This document shows, piece after piece, positions 46,137 to 57,474 of a DNA stretch of 64,000 bases. The notes under the pieces were generated by a model. That model was not told the DNA's origin. It did no database searches and worked only from the letters and a program-made list of their open reading frames with translations. The translations under genes were made by a program, and so were the position numbers. Position 1 is the stretch's first letter, and each line of letters starts with the position of its first letter. Source of the stretch: Flammula alnicola (Eukaryota; Basidiomycota; Agaricomycetes; Agaricales; Strophariaceae); assembly GCA_015499995.1 (NCBI GenBank), contig JADNRV010000077.1, positions 183,848 to 247,847 on the forward strand, in the 5' to 3' direction.

Positions 46137-46259
46137 GTGTTCACTGTTAATATTATACCGTATAATATACCATTGCCAACGTTTTGACAACGCTGATATT
46201 AATAAATTTCTTGACCTTGCCAATTCACACTCATCTATATCCTCACAAGCAATGCCCTT

Positions 46260-48022
46260 ATGATCTATCTAGCTATCCTATACCTTTCAAGCCACTTTTT
46301 CCTTCGCAATACACAAGCACTATCTACCACTTTAGCTCTCCACACTTCATTGCTGGTACCGGAGATCTATGTGGACCACCTGACGGTATTCAGTGACCGG
46401 AATGTATGGAATATCATCTGGAGCTGTCTTGTCACGATTTTTGCCTGCACAGTACACCCCAATATACCGGCTGCTGGGGATAATGAATACCGCATTCTAG
46501 GACGACGCTTGGCAATAATGACATACTTGCTAATCACTCCGGAGTTCGTTATACTCTGGGCTGCGAGGCAATACTGCGGAGCATCAGAGATTTATGAAAG
46601 ACATAAAGGTGCGACTCACTTTATGGTGAATCCACATAGCATAATGATTGTTTCAACGACACTGTAGACAAGGGATGGACGAAAACACACGCTTTTTTCG
46701 CGATCATGGGTGGCTTTATGTTGTGTCAAGACGGTACCCAACTTCATACGCTCGATATCGAAAGCCTCGAAAAGCTACATCAGAGCGGGAAGGTAGACTG
46801 GCCATCCATCACCAAAGAGGAAATCCAAGATAAGAGTAAGGGGGACTATTTCTCGAAGGGGGTCGTGCTCCTTCAAGCCTCGTGGTTCATTGCACAATGC
46901 ATTGCACGAGGTGTAAAGGGGCTGGTCGTCACCGAACTGGAGCTCGTGACACTTGCCTTCGCAGCCCTTACTGGAGTTATCTATTTTCTATGGTGGAATA
47001 AGCCCCTCGACGTTCGTTGTCCGGTTCAAGTGCAACTCAAAGCGGGATGTAGCCTCGAGGAAGACCCTCTCACAGAGAGGCCCTCCGATGAATGTACATC
47101 TGATGAGGTCTCTCCAGCCAATATAGATTCGCGACCATTGACTGAAAACGACCCCAAAGCTACAAACCTATCCACCATTCCCAGCCCAATCAAAGGTCGA
47201 CCGATCCAAAGTCCACATTTATCTTCATCTCCTGACGGTTCCGTCGAACAGAACGTTTCCTCGTCCCTGCTCCCTATTCCGCCACCCATTATCTCGACTG
47301 CTCAATTCTTGCCCGCGACCGCAAAGCCGGACTCAGATCGCTGCAGCCAAATCCCACCCCCACCCCCTCAGGGTTCCGACAAAAAGACTAATTTTTCATC
47401 TCCAGACGATCCCACACCCGTGATCTTGACTCCTCTATCACAATACCACGGTCCGATCGTCCAGGCCCCGTCTAGCAGGCTTGAGCGCCTCCGCGCCTAC
47501 ACGCGACGCCAACAACAGAAACATGGGCCTTTGGCCGGGCTAGCTTACGTCGTCCTCATTCGTCCATTCTCCACCTTCTTCTCTCCCTTCGAATCCATGT
47601 TGCAGTGTACAAGTCTCACAGAAACCGAACACGATACCAATCCTCAACGCGTTCCTACATTCTACTCTCCTAACGACAAAGATCTCAGGTCCTTCAGTCT
47701 CGCAATGGGAGTCGCTATCGTCTTTGGTGCGACGCACTGCATCGCCTGGTCCTTCCCTTTCGCCTCTGACTGTGAGAGGTGGATGTGGCGTAGCGCTGCG
47801 ATCGTAATTACTTCGTTTCCCGGTGGCATTTCGATATCGTCGATGGGGCTGGTGTTGATCGATAAACCCGAGGACAACCCTCAACTCTGGAGACGCTTCG
47901 GGACGGCAGTGTTTATATGGGCATTGATGGGCTTGAGCAGCGCATATATGCTATCCCGTCTCGCCCTTCTTGTGCTGCCTTTTATTTCCCTGGTTTACGA
48001 GAGGGTGTTTCATGAGCTTTAA
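46260..48022 (+). CDS. Multi-pass membrane protein of an agaricomycete-type family, paralogue 2
   Basis: Two exons, 46260-46608 and 46668-48022, sum to 1704 nt (567 aa). The intron 46609-46667 (59 nt) lies at the same place as the 51-nt intron of paralogue 1. Matching landmarks are DRNVWNIIWSCLVTIFACTV, GRRLAIMTYLLITPEFVILW, TKTHAFFAIMGGFMLCQDG, KGDYFSKGVVLLQASWFIAQ, VVTELELVTLAFAALTGVIY and FLWWNKPLDVRC. The central linker (about residues 235-390) is longer and Pro/Ser-rich, and accounts for most of the length difference. The MITE insertion sits in its promoter. The function is unknown. Confidence 0.88.
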
Positions 48023-49624
48023 AGACATGAGGCATAATTGACCGATATCGGCTGGAGTCGGAGCCGAGGCAAAATTCGGTCAAGGGTCCGGCATTCTCTA
48101 TATGTCTTCATTGGAAGTCAGATCTTCAGAGCTTCAGAGTTCACGCCACCCCACGACCGCGTGCTCAACTCGCGGGGAGGTGTCAGCGAACGTGGAATTA
48201 GAAAGTGAGTTCAGCTCAGGCTGCTGGGTGCGAGGGCACCGGCACCATATATATCTCAAGGATGACCACTGACATGCGCTCGAGGGCTACGAGGGTGCAT
48301 AATTAACCCCGCGCATAATTAAATAAACCCTCAACCGTCGGCTTCAGAGCGTCGGAACCTGAGTCCTGAGCGAAATGGAAGAAGAAAGATAAGATCTTTT
48401 TACAAAAGGGGGTCGATATTCGAGGTCGTTTTGCCCTGCTCTAACTTATTTAATCCAAACTCCATTGATTGATTTTCCTCATTACTAAAAGGAAGGCAAG
48501 CTTAAGGTCCGGGAAATCTCCGACGTCCGCAGAGCGCGAGGAATTGAAAAAATCTTGTCCGCAAGCGCCCAGTCTAAAGTCAAATTTGGTTGATATACAA
48601 AGGGCTCGAAAAGGCTTGCAAAGGACTCCAGAAATTCGTATACGATTATCCAGGACTGTCCAAGATAAGGCAACATTAACGAGGGACTTCATTGGCCGTC
48701 ACGTCAGTGGGAAAGTGTAGTATAATTAGAGAATTTGAATTTCTACGATTACAATCGCTTTTAAATTGGTTGGGACATGGCCAGTAAGTCCCCCTTTAGT
48801 ACTCAATTCGTCCAACATGGCGCGTATGTATGCGCTCAGAGATTAACCGGTCCAACAACCAACGACCGGTCGCTTGGCCATAGTGTATCCATGGACTGTA
48901 TACAGGACCCTGAAAACGCCAATTCCAAATCCTGCATGCCCCGCTTGACGCCAGAGGCATGTTTTGTTGCAGTCGCGATCTCGATGCGCTGTATCTACTA
49001 TGTATGCATATGATCCTGATGCTCCGGCACCGTTGAAATTTCAACGATCTTTTCAGCTGCCAGGATCCGTCCAGAAAAAAATGCAAAATGTAAAATAAAA
49101 CATCTGTGCTTGAGGGTCTTTTAAGCGACTCCAAGTACAGAACTCTACCTGCATCCGAGTCTCCAAAATTTACCACCAACCACAGAACGAGCTGCAACAC
49201 GCATGTACGCGTAAAATTCTATGTGATCGAGCTTTCTCCGGCCTTCTCCGGCCGACCCCAAAGATCTAAAGCAGGTGCACTCGGCTTCAGGATTATCACG
49301 CATGCACAAATATCGAGCGGGCAAAAAATATTATTCAGCAGAGGCAGGACAAAACGTAGACATTCGAAATTCGAAAGATAATAAACCAGCAGTAATTATC
49401 TACACGTCTACCGTGGACAAAGTGTCTGCATGTCCACGCAAACTGGAATACGAAAGCAAAATGCACGTACAAAGATGCCGGTGATATGTTACGTATGAGG
49501 CCTGAGGAGTGATTGCATATGTATAGCGTAGATATCCCACTAAACCAAGAAGTACCAACCCTCATGCTGGCGTGCGAGTGATAAATGAGCACATATCGCA
49601 CTTACGGAAAGAACGCACCCAAAT
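48023..49624. other. Gene-free stretch
   Basis: No frame with a motif was found. It contains a perfect 16-bp palindrome at 49031-49046. The rest looks like ordinary intergenic DNA. Confidence 0.45.
49031..49046. repeat. Perfect 16-bp palindrome CGTTGAAATTTCAACG
   Basis: Each half is the exact reverse complement of the other with no spacer. It could be a dimeric-factor site or chance; it is not next to a promoter I can define. Confidence 0.6.
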
Positions 49625-51847
49625 CAGTCAGCGTGCGTGCTCTTGGCATTACCACCCGCAAGCGCATGCTGTCCCTCTGGCACGACATCGAAGCCACTCT
49701 GTCCCAGATCGGCGGGCAGGGCCGCTGTCTCGTCCGTTGTTGTCAACAAACCTTCCGGTTCCTCTTCGTCCTCCTCCCGCGCTACCGGCGCAGCCGCAGG
49801 GCGAGGGCTGGGCAGACAAGGAAGCGGCTTGACCAGGTTGTTAAAGAGGAACTGTCAAAACATAAAAAGCAATTTGGGGTCGCGGAGAATTCGCGTCAGG
49901 GAAAAAAAGAGAGAAAGAGGAAGGATGAGAGCACTACAAGCGTAAACGACAATCATTGCAAGGAACGAAATGAGGTAATTATTCACCGTGCCATAACTGA
50001 ACATTTGGGCAGCCGCGAGGAAAAAGAAAACAAACAACACAAAAGAGGGCGTCAGCACGAGTTGATGAGAGCGAAAAGGTCCCTGAACGGATAGGCGGGT
50101 GGGGTGGGGGTCGGATTGGGACTTACACGAGCAGCGAAAACCCGAGGACCTGGAGGAGGGAGATGGGAAATACCAATTTCTCCCATCCCAAGCCAAGACT
50201 AATAATGCAGATGAAAAGCGTCCTGCATGCGTCGGTGAGGGACCGGGCCGTGGCGCTGACGTGCCGGGTGACGCTCAAGCCGAAGAAATTGAATAGAGAG
50301 ACACTGACACAGATCGCAAGCCCAGAGTACAGCACCGTTGGCGTGTTGATCATTTGATACCAGCCGCGGGGAATGTCAAAGAAGGGTGACAATGCAGAGA
50401 CGGAAGGTATCGACAGGATTGGGACAATCATGAGAATCGAGATGGTACCAAAAAGACCTTCATAACCGACGGCGACAAGGGGGGACACGGAATATCGGCC
50501 TGATAATACGTTAAGCCAAATGAAAACGCGAGGCGGGGGATAGCATGTAGGTTTCGCACCCATGATCTTTTCTGCATATGCAAACACATCAGCGTGCGAG
50601 TCTTTGGGACGGCAAGGATATGAGAATCGAACCTTCAACAACAAATTGCGTGGCGGCGCCATAATATGATTTGCATGAGAGGCATATCATGACCGGAAGA
50701 AGACTCGGACATGTGTCAGAGAGAAAAAGATGTACACTTACAACACTTGCGCAAACAGGACGAAGAAGATACCTTGAGAGGGTTAGATAATGGGGTTTAC
50801 ATCAAGATGTCGGCTGGAGGAACTGACCGACAAGAACTTGGGTGACTTCTGGTTCTTCGGTAGCCAAAGTGTGGGGGTCATGATGAAGGCCCAGTGCGCG
50901 GCCTAGGTTATGGACGACAGACTGTTTGATGGCGTCCTTAATGAGCGAGCCACTGTAGCCCACCAAGGCCACGCCTAACATGACGATAATAAGGGAGACC
51001 CATCTAGAGAACAAGAGATGTAAGCGTATTTTTAGAAGAAGAATCGAAGCATTTTCATACTGATAGAGCCAGAGGCGGCGCCGGAGAAATATGACGCTAA
51101 ATACACCCACAAACAAGACGAGTGCGCCGCGGGTCATTTGATAAATGGAGACGGGTGTGTAGAGGAGGCCAACGCTCATTAACTAAATGGTGTAATTGGA
51201 CATATCAGCTCGGGACGGAGACGGAAGCTGACCATGAGATCTAGATGATGATTGAAACTAACCGTGGTGCCCGTGAGATCACAAGCTGCTGGGATCCATA
51301 GGAGGAGAATGTGCCAGCCTTCAAGAGGTTGAGGAGCGAGCTTATTGGGAGTTACTTCATCGGAATCCGCCTGGAGTTGGACCGAAGGTGATTGGCGTCT
51401 TGTCCTGAGCCACGTGTATATAATTGGCAAAAAACCTGAGGAAAGAAGACAAACAAGCACATGGTTAGAGTTAGGCGGAGGGAGAATCTGTTAAGATGTG
51501 ACTGACAGAGCATTTCTCCGACGAGTACAGTGGGTTATCAGAAATAGGGCAAAAGAGATGAGGCATGGTACGTACCGAACATCTGCAAAGTCTGCCAGAC
51601 GGGCTGCTCGTAGAGGACATGGTTTCTGTTCCAGGGTCATTGCAGTCCTCGACACATTGCATATCCTAGAAGAAGGTTGGCGATAAGGCGAACATGGGTC
51701 TCAGAAGGGACTTGCCTGCCATTTGGACCAGAGAGAGTTACTTGACCCCTGCAAAGGTGATTAGAATTGAAATAGAGAAATACGAAGGAGACATACGGCG
51801 AGGAGCATCCCCGCCAGGAGGAAGGGTACATAGAGAGAGGAAGGCAT
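49625..51847 (-). pseudogene. SLC35F6-like (nucleotide-sugar-transporter-type/EamA) transporter with damaged splice sites
   Basis: Start ATG 51847 gives MPSSLYVPFLLAGMLLAGSS and SLWSKWQDMQCVEDC, then YEQPVWQTLQMF, EMLCFLPIIYTWL, ACDLTGTTLMSVGLLYTPVS, IYQMTRGALVLFVGVFSVIF, LRRRLWLYQWVSLIIVMLGV, VEEKIM, LVAVGYEGLFG and the last helices to LLVYGTFLFNNLVK; the stop is at 49625. This is the whole SLC35F6 plan, about ten helices. It has micro-exons of 12 nt (50560-50571) and 10 nt (49987-49996) and one GC-AG intron (51666-51715). Three faults are seen: the frame slips by one base near 51632 between CNDPG and HVLYEQPVW, and two expected acceptors (near 51530 and 50662) lack AG. It is either a recent pseudogene or affected by base errors. 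Confidence 0.72.
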
Positions 51848-52072
51848 CGTGGCGAATGGTGAGAGAGGAGGGCCTGGGCTGAGCGCTGGCGACGACGAGG
51901 TTGAATGGGGATATGACAGTGTGACATCGCAAAGTTAATTGAATGATTACACATGTGAGCACAGAAACGAACTTTTCTCTGTCAGATACTTTCGCCACAT
52001 TCCAATCAGATACCTAGTACATACAAACAAGCGGACGGAAAGAAAAATACACAAAGAGCACAACTCTGAAAC
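51848..52072. other. Short intergenic region
   Basis: 5' flank of the transporter and 3' flank of the esterase. Confidence 0.5.
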
Positions 52073-53253
52073 CTAGGCCCGACAGGCATCGTGAAAAAAG
52101 CGGTATAGACTATCCATCCTATAAATCGGTTCCTTGTCGAAGCCGTGGTCTGCAACTAGTTCATGGTAGTCAACTCCAGCGTCTATATCCTTCAGCGCAG
52201 CTACGACGTCAAGCGATTGCCGATAAGAGACCTTTCCATCTTGATTTCCGGTGATAATATAAATCGGAGGCGGGTCGATTTTACCCAGCCTCAGAGCGCG
52301 TGCGATACTGAAAGCGTTTTCTGGGATTCCCGTGCCATCCAACAGTAGAGATGATAGGATGCCCCTGCTCAGTCTTCGGTCAGCGTTCCGTCGGGAGCCT
52401 TTCGAGAGCGAAAAGACGTACTCCTGCACCATGTAGTGGTAAAACATGGCCCTCGCTCCATCCCCAGGCGAAGAGCAGGTTTTGGGGGCCGTTGGGTTGA
52501 TAAACGGTTCTACCTCCGAGCTATCAATAACTCGATCCATATACGATACTGGGTGCTGCTTCGTTTTCCAGAAGGGATCGAGGAGGTCCGTGATTGGATA
52601 TATCGCTGCGATACCACGCACGGGCCGTGGAATGTCGAGCCCACAGGCTTCGAATCCGATGCCGGTGCCGGCGAGGAGGCAAAGCCAGCCACCTGCTGAG
52701 CTTCCGCTGAGAACGACGCGAGAGGAGTCGACGCGGTGGCCCGTCGCTGCTGCGAATTCGTGGGTGTGCAGGAAGTCCGTGGCGGATTTGACGTCGGATA
52801 GTATTCCGGGCATGCGTGTTTGTGGGGCGAGCCTGTAGTCGGGAGATACTAGGCACAGGTTATGCCTCTCTGGAGCGGATAACATGTGGGGGGCGACGGC
52901 TAGAATAACGGCAACAGAATAAAATGTCCCTTCATACTACGATGTGTCTTTTCCTCACCTTTTCTGGTTCCCTAAGTCCAATACACTCTCAGAACAACGG
53001 CCGACAGGGGCAATGGATACGTCAATTACCTGTAGCAATCCTCCGCCTTGGAATGGAGACTCTCTAGTCAGGTTGTAATCAGGATCGTCAAGAGAATTAG
53101 CTCACCATGCCACCAAAGAAGAACTGGAACTGGATTTTCTTTCGTCGCCTTGTCTGGAACATATATATCCATGCAGATATCAAGGTCCTCGACGTGCTTG
53201 AATACCAATTCGATGGGTTCTGTCTGTGCACTGTGCAATTTCGTTGTGGCCAT
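52073..53253 (-). CDS. Alpha/beta-hydrolase esterase, HSL/carboxylesterase type
   Basis: Four exons, 53106-53253, 53030-53046 (17 nt), 52959-52971 (13 nt) and 52073-52899, sum to 1005 nt (334 aa). The oxyanion motif HGGG is split by the first intron (..LLWWHG, then GGLLQ). The 13-nt exon supplies GTRK, so the joined text reads GGGLLQGTRKAVAPHMLSAP, as in fungal relatives. The nucleophile elbow is GSSAGG (family form GxSAGG), the acid is in GNQDGKV and the histidine in ADHGFD, so the catalytic triad is complete. No signal peptide, so it is probably cytosolic. The substrate is unknown; small acyl esters are likely for the family. Confidence 0.9.
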
Positions 53254-53900
53254 CTTTCAGACTGCAACAGAATTCAAGGAGGTTAGAAGTGGCTGTTTCA
53301 GAAACGATGGCAGTATTTCAGCATTCGCAGGCCCGGGGAATGGACCGGTGTTAATGACGTCTGGCATCATATGACTTAATGTGTCTTTGCCACGTGGAAC
53401 TAACCTATAATTAAATAATCTTTCCGTTATCCCTTACATAGTAATGTTCATGTAAGATTCAAAGCTGTCTATCGATATGTAAATGTAGAAGTGAAATATG
53501 CAATATTCAGTAAGCAAGGTGGGTGAAAGCACGAAGCAAGTACTTCCCGACCCGAGAAGCAGTCCAACCTAAGCTGGGGCCGAAACCCAAAGATAACACA
53601 TTGTGGTAGGATATTAGAGCTGAAGGCGACAACAAGGTTTAGAATTTACAAGAGGAAAACATGAAATAGGAAAGAAGACTTACGCGTGCTTCAACGCAAC
53701 GTTCGGGGTCGTGCAAGACATGCGAGCAGTTCATACATTCAACGCTAACAAACCCTAAGATCGTCTGTATCGCGCGTGAATTGAAGGCAGAAAGAAGCGG
53801 TTATTCGCTAGGTCGAACCAAACCCCATGGAGTTGGATCTGGATATCGAGAGGTTGTCAGTGCATATGCAAAGAATTGAGGATCGTATAGGGTTCCGTAC
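53254..53900. other. Intergenic
   Basis: No gene recognised apart from possible downstream exons of the unit at 53901-54408. Confidence 0.4.
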
Positions 53901-54408
53901 CTAGAGAACAATCTTCTACTAATTCTCGATGACGGAGATGTCTCTTCTCATCCTTTCCTGGCAGCACTGCCAAAGCCATTGAAAAACGCACACTGGTGCC
54001 TATTGAGAGTCAGGAAGGAATAGCATAGACATATGGACCTGAGCCAAGAGAAACCATACTTCATGATACACGGAAGGAACATAGTAGATGGACGGGTGAA
54101 GACGAGTGTAGCCAGCCTCCAGAGATTTGAGCGGCAATGAAGTCAGGGCAACACCCACTACAACCAAACCTGGGGTGAATATCGGCACAGGTGAGTATAA
54201 GGGATTCGGAAGGCTCAAATGTGGCGTACTTCGGATAAGAATCGTTCGGGGGTCTTGAAAAAGACATACCTATTCTCAACCCTTTCCTGAAAGCAAAAAT
54301 TCCGAACACACGCGTGATGCGCCTAGAAGGGGGGGAAGAAGGGTGCACACTGTGTTTAGATTCAGCTTGATAAAGGATGCCAGTGGTGCTAGCAATGAGT
54401 GGCGGCAT
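53901..54408 (-). CDS. Unrecognised small gene, possibly membrane-anchored (partial model)
   Basis: From ATG 54408 the minus strand reads MPPLIASTTGILYQAESKHS, then RITRVFGIFAFRKGLRIG up to a GTATGT donor. A second exon gives LVVVGVALTSLPLKSLEAGY and TRLHPSIYYVPSVYHE, followed by a GTATGG donor. A third gives TSVRFSMALAVLPGKDEKRH and LRHRELVEDCS, followed by GTACGG at 53900. The joined text looks like a real conserved protein with one hydrophobic helix, but the phase between the second and third exons does not fit cleanly and no terminal exon was found. Family not recognised. Confidence 0.45.
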
Positions 54409-54519
54409 GGTTGAATAATTGTTCCTGCATAACGAGCCCATAACGAGCCCTCAGCCAGCCTCATCCAACATGACCTATTGGCTGCTTTCAACTACATCGG
54501 CCAAGGGGGTAGGAGGACG
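54409..54519. other. Divergent spacer
   Basis: Short spacer between divergent units. Confidence 0.4.
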
Positions 54520-56150
54520 CAGCCAAAGAGCGCTCAAGTAGAAGTAGTTCGCGACAAGAGGAGTAGAGCAGAGACAAGCACGAGCAATCGGCAATCATCG
54601 ACTTCGGAACTACACAGACGTCAACAGCGCGTCGCCGTCGCCTGGCAGTCACCCTTCTCTTCTCTCTCCTCATACACCCACCGCGCTCTTCGACCTCGAG
54701 AACCAACTGAAGTGGGACCGTCTGACGGCAAAGAACAAGATTAAGATGTTGCTACTGGGAGCTGGAGAGTCAGGCAAGCTTTGTTTTCGTTTTTTCACCC
54801 TTACCCTGTCCGCAATGTCATTCTTTTTCGTGAGCGCCTTTCACTTGGTGTACCTGAAATTCATATTTTTTTCTTCGCGTCTTTCTGAAAGCTCTTACTG
54901 ACATTGTTTCTCTTTAATCGACAGTCCTCAAGCCAATGAAACACGTTCATAGGACACCTACAACGACCCTGAGCGCAAGGAAATTATCACTCCAACACCA
55001 TCTAGTTCGTACGGTATGTCGAGAATTCATGTACCTATTTCTGCTCTTGCTTATACGATACATACAGCGCTGTTCTAAAAGCCATGCCCCAGCTGGACCT
55101 CGCTCTCGCCTCGCCCCCAAAAAAGACGCTTGCTGCGCCATCATCCTCTACCTTCCTGCTAAGATCGAAGCTGAAGTCCTCCCGCACGATGTAATCAATG
55201 CCTTCCGCTCCCTATGGTGCGAGCCTGCCGTCCAAGAAGCCGTGCGCCGCTTGCGCGCATTCCAGCTCAATGACACTACCGTGTACTACCTCAACTCCAT
55301 CGACAGGATGGCATCGCCCTCGTACCTGCCCACGGACCCACAAATTCTGAGGTTTCATGTGAAGACGACGGGTGCCACGGAGACGACGTTCAAGATGTGA
55401 GAGTTAACGTATAAGCCGTTTGGTGGTGGTCACCGGAGTGAACGGAAGAAGGGGATTCGTTCTTTTGAGGATGTGTCGACGCTGGCGTGTTTGGTCAGTT
55501 TGAGCGAGTATGATCAAATCCTGTACGAGGACGAGAATGTGGTAAGTTCGATTTTGTCTCCTTCCGAGTGCCACTTACCGACTTGCTTCCCCTTCTGTCT
55601 AGAATCTCATGCAGGAGGTCTTCACACTCTTTAACTCGATATGTAACTGGCGGTGGTTCGTCAAGACATCTGTCCCATCAATCGTACGTCTTCCCTTTCT
55701 TCCTCCATCATTCCCATAAAACTTGACCACCTTTCGCAGATTTTGTTCTTGAATAAGGCCGATCTCGTCGCCGAGAAGCTGCCCTGCTGGCCGCTCGAGG
55801 GGTACTTCCCCGACTACCAGGGTGCAGCAGCTATGACGCTGCGCGCGACTCCCTCCACCGCTTCGTCAGCCTCAACCGGAGCGCCGCGGCGAAACAGATA
55901 TATGTGCATTATACATGTGCGATGGATATGCAGCAGATCCAATGTATGTTTTGCTTTATTTCTTTTTTTTATATTTGGACCTAGGAGCTATCCGCTGATG
56001 ACTTCCCTTTTTCTCTTTCTCTTCTTGCTCTCGCTCTTCCCGTGACCTGTCGCCGTCGTCGTTGTCGCTCTACAGTCGTCCTGAGTACCATCCAAAATGT
56101 CTTCTGCAATTACACCTGCGAGAATGTGGATTGCTGTAAATGGGAATGGT
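54520..56150 (+). pseudogene. Heterotrimeric G-protein alpha subunit, decayed
   Basis: Pieces of a G-alpha subunit follow in order. IKMLLLGAGESGK (P-loop G1) is at about 54740. STVLKPMK and DTYNDPERKEI follow in two different frames near 54930. AVLKAMPQLDLALAS is next, then VLPHDVINAFRSLWCEPAVQ, FQLNDTTVYYLNSIDRMASP and LPTDPQILRFHVKTTGATET (switch I region). FKM is followed by an in-frame TGA at about 55398, where the family continues, and the text resumes with ELTYKPF..RSERKK. The switch II motif DVGGQ is lost (FGGGH). LNKADLVAEKLP keeps most of the NKxD motif, and a C-terminal piece reads VLSTIQNVFCN. The frameshifts, the internal stop and the lost DVGGQ indicate a pseudogene. Introns are still visible. 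Confidence 0.8.
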
Positions 56151-56479
56151 GTTCTCATAAACTGACTATCCGCATGTGGTTCTATCTACTTGTCTGGATT
56201 TCTCGCTGCTTGTCTTTCCCTTATGCCTTGGCTGGCGACAGAGTTATGGGTGGACATGCAGACTGATGGCTGTCGTCGACGTCGCCATCTCTCTACCCCA
56301 CATTGCGTCTCTCGTTTTCGTGTGTCGTTGGCGTGTTGCATTATTTTTGGATGGGAATGATACCTTTCATATATCTATAGTCCTCTGTTTCTTTCTTGTG
56401 TTCTTCGCATACGAGATCTGGAATAGGAATCGATATCAACACAGAGGCACTCCATCATGCAGGTTTTGAATAACTTTGT

Positions 56480-57000
56480 TCGTGTGGGATTTATTATGAA
56501 ATTTCCTTGGTCCTCTTGTTGCTCTCGGATCCGTCTAGTTATCTTTGGACATGTCGGGAATATGGCGGAAGATCCTCACGCGATCTCAGGGTACGCTTTC
56601 ATTCTTCACGATGGCCTATTTCCTGGACCACGAAATGTCAAACAAATCATTTCCCTATCTACCACGGATTCCGAATGGGTCGCCGCTACTCACGCCGCAG
56701 AGGAAGCATTGGATTCTCTTTTCTGACAACCAGTCTGCGATCGCACTCTCGAAAGACCACCAATACCACGCCCGTACGAAACATATCGACATCCGATTTC
56801 ATTTCATCCGCTGGATCGTCGAAAACGGTTCTTTGCGTCAAGTTATCTACTGCCCTACTGATGAAATGGTGGCCGACACGTTAACAAAAGCTTTACCCTC
56901 TCCAAAAGTCAAGCATTTCACATCCATCCGAACTGGGGCTCAGGCTCGTTTCGTTTTGAGCGTTGGATTATCACAGGCAAACCTGGAATGAGACTCGAAC
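56480..57000 (+). mobile_element. Copia (Ty1-type) retrotransposon remnant: RNase H end
   Basis: Two frames together give AISGYAFILHDGLFPGPRNV, KQIISLSTTDSEWVAATHAA, then DNQSAIALSKDHQYHARTKH, IDIRFHFIRWIVENGSLRQV and MVADTLTKALPSPKVKHF. This is the C-terminal RNase H domain of Copia polyproteins with its DNQSAI, RTKHIDIR and ADTLTK signatures. The upstream frame is broken against the second, and gag, integrase and reverse transcriptase are missing. A purine-rich GGACTAAGGGCGG (57018-57030) is followed by TGTCTACTGGG and, at 57407-57409, an ACA, so 57031-57409 might be a 3' LTR. That boundary is a guess. Confidence 0.8.
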
Positions 57001-57474
57001 ACGCTATGCGCGCACTCGGACTAAGGGCGGTGTCTACTGGGACAAAGCGTATGGCCTGTTTTGCTCCCGTCGTTCCTGTTCCGTATTCATCTTAGATATA
57101 CATTTTATCTTCTCTCTTACCTTGTGGTTTCGTATCGCCTCACGGCATATTCTGTCCGTTATCTTTTTCGTAGACTACATACTGTCAAGTATTTATACCT
57201 TTTCACTTCGTTGAAGCACCTCAGTCATTTTCCCCCAAACGACTGAGGTGAGATCTTTGCTTTATTTACTTGTTCTTATCATTTACTTATGATACCTTAG
57301 TATTCGTCTATAGATTCCTACATCATTCTGTCCACGAGGTTGACTGTGGCTCCATTGAGCCTGCCGATGCTCCCTGTAGACTTGTTTTGGAAAAGGTATG
57401 AGATAAACACAGTATTTTATTTGACGTAGCGAACGCGTTGCTCTGAATGCGATTTGATTTCAGCTGCATCATCC

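Noticed and set aside
49585..50094. 169-codon plus-strand open frame
   Set aside because: It is antisense to the conserved 3' exons of the SLC35F6-like gene and has no motif.
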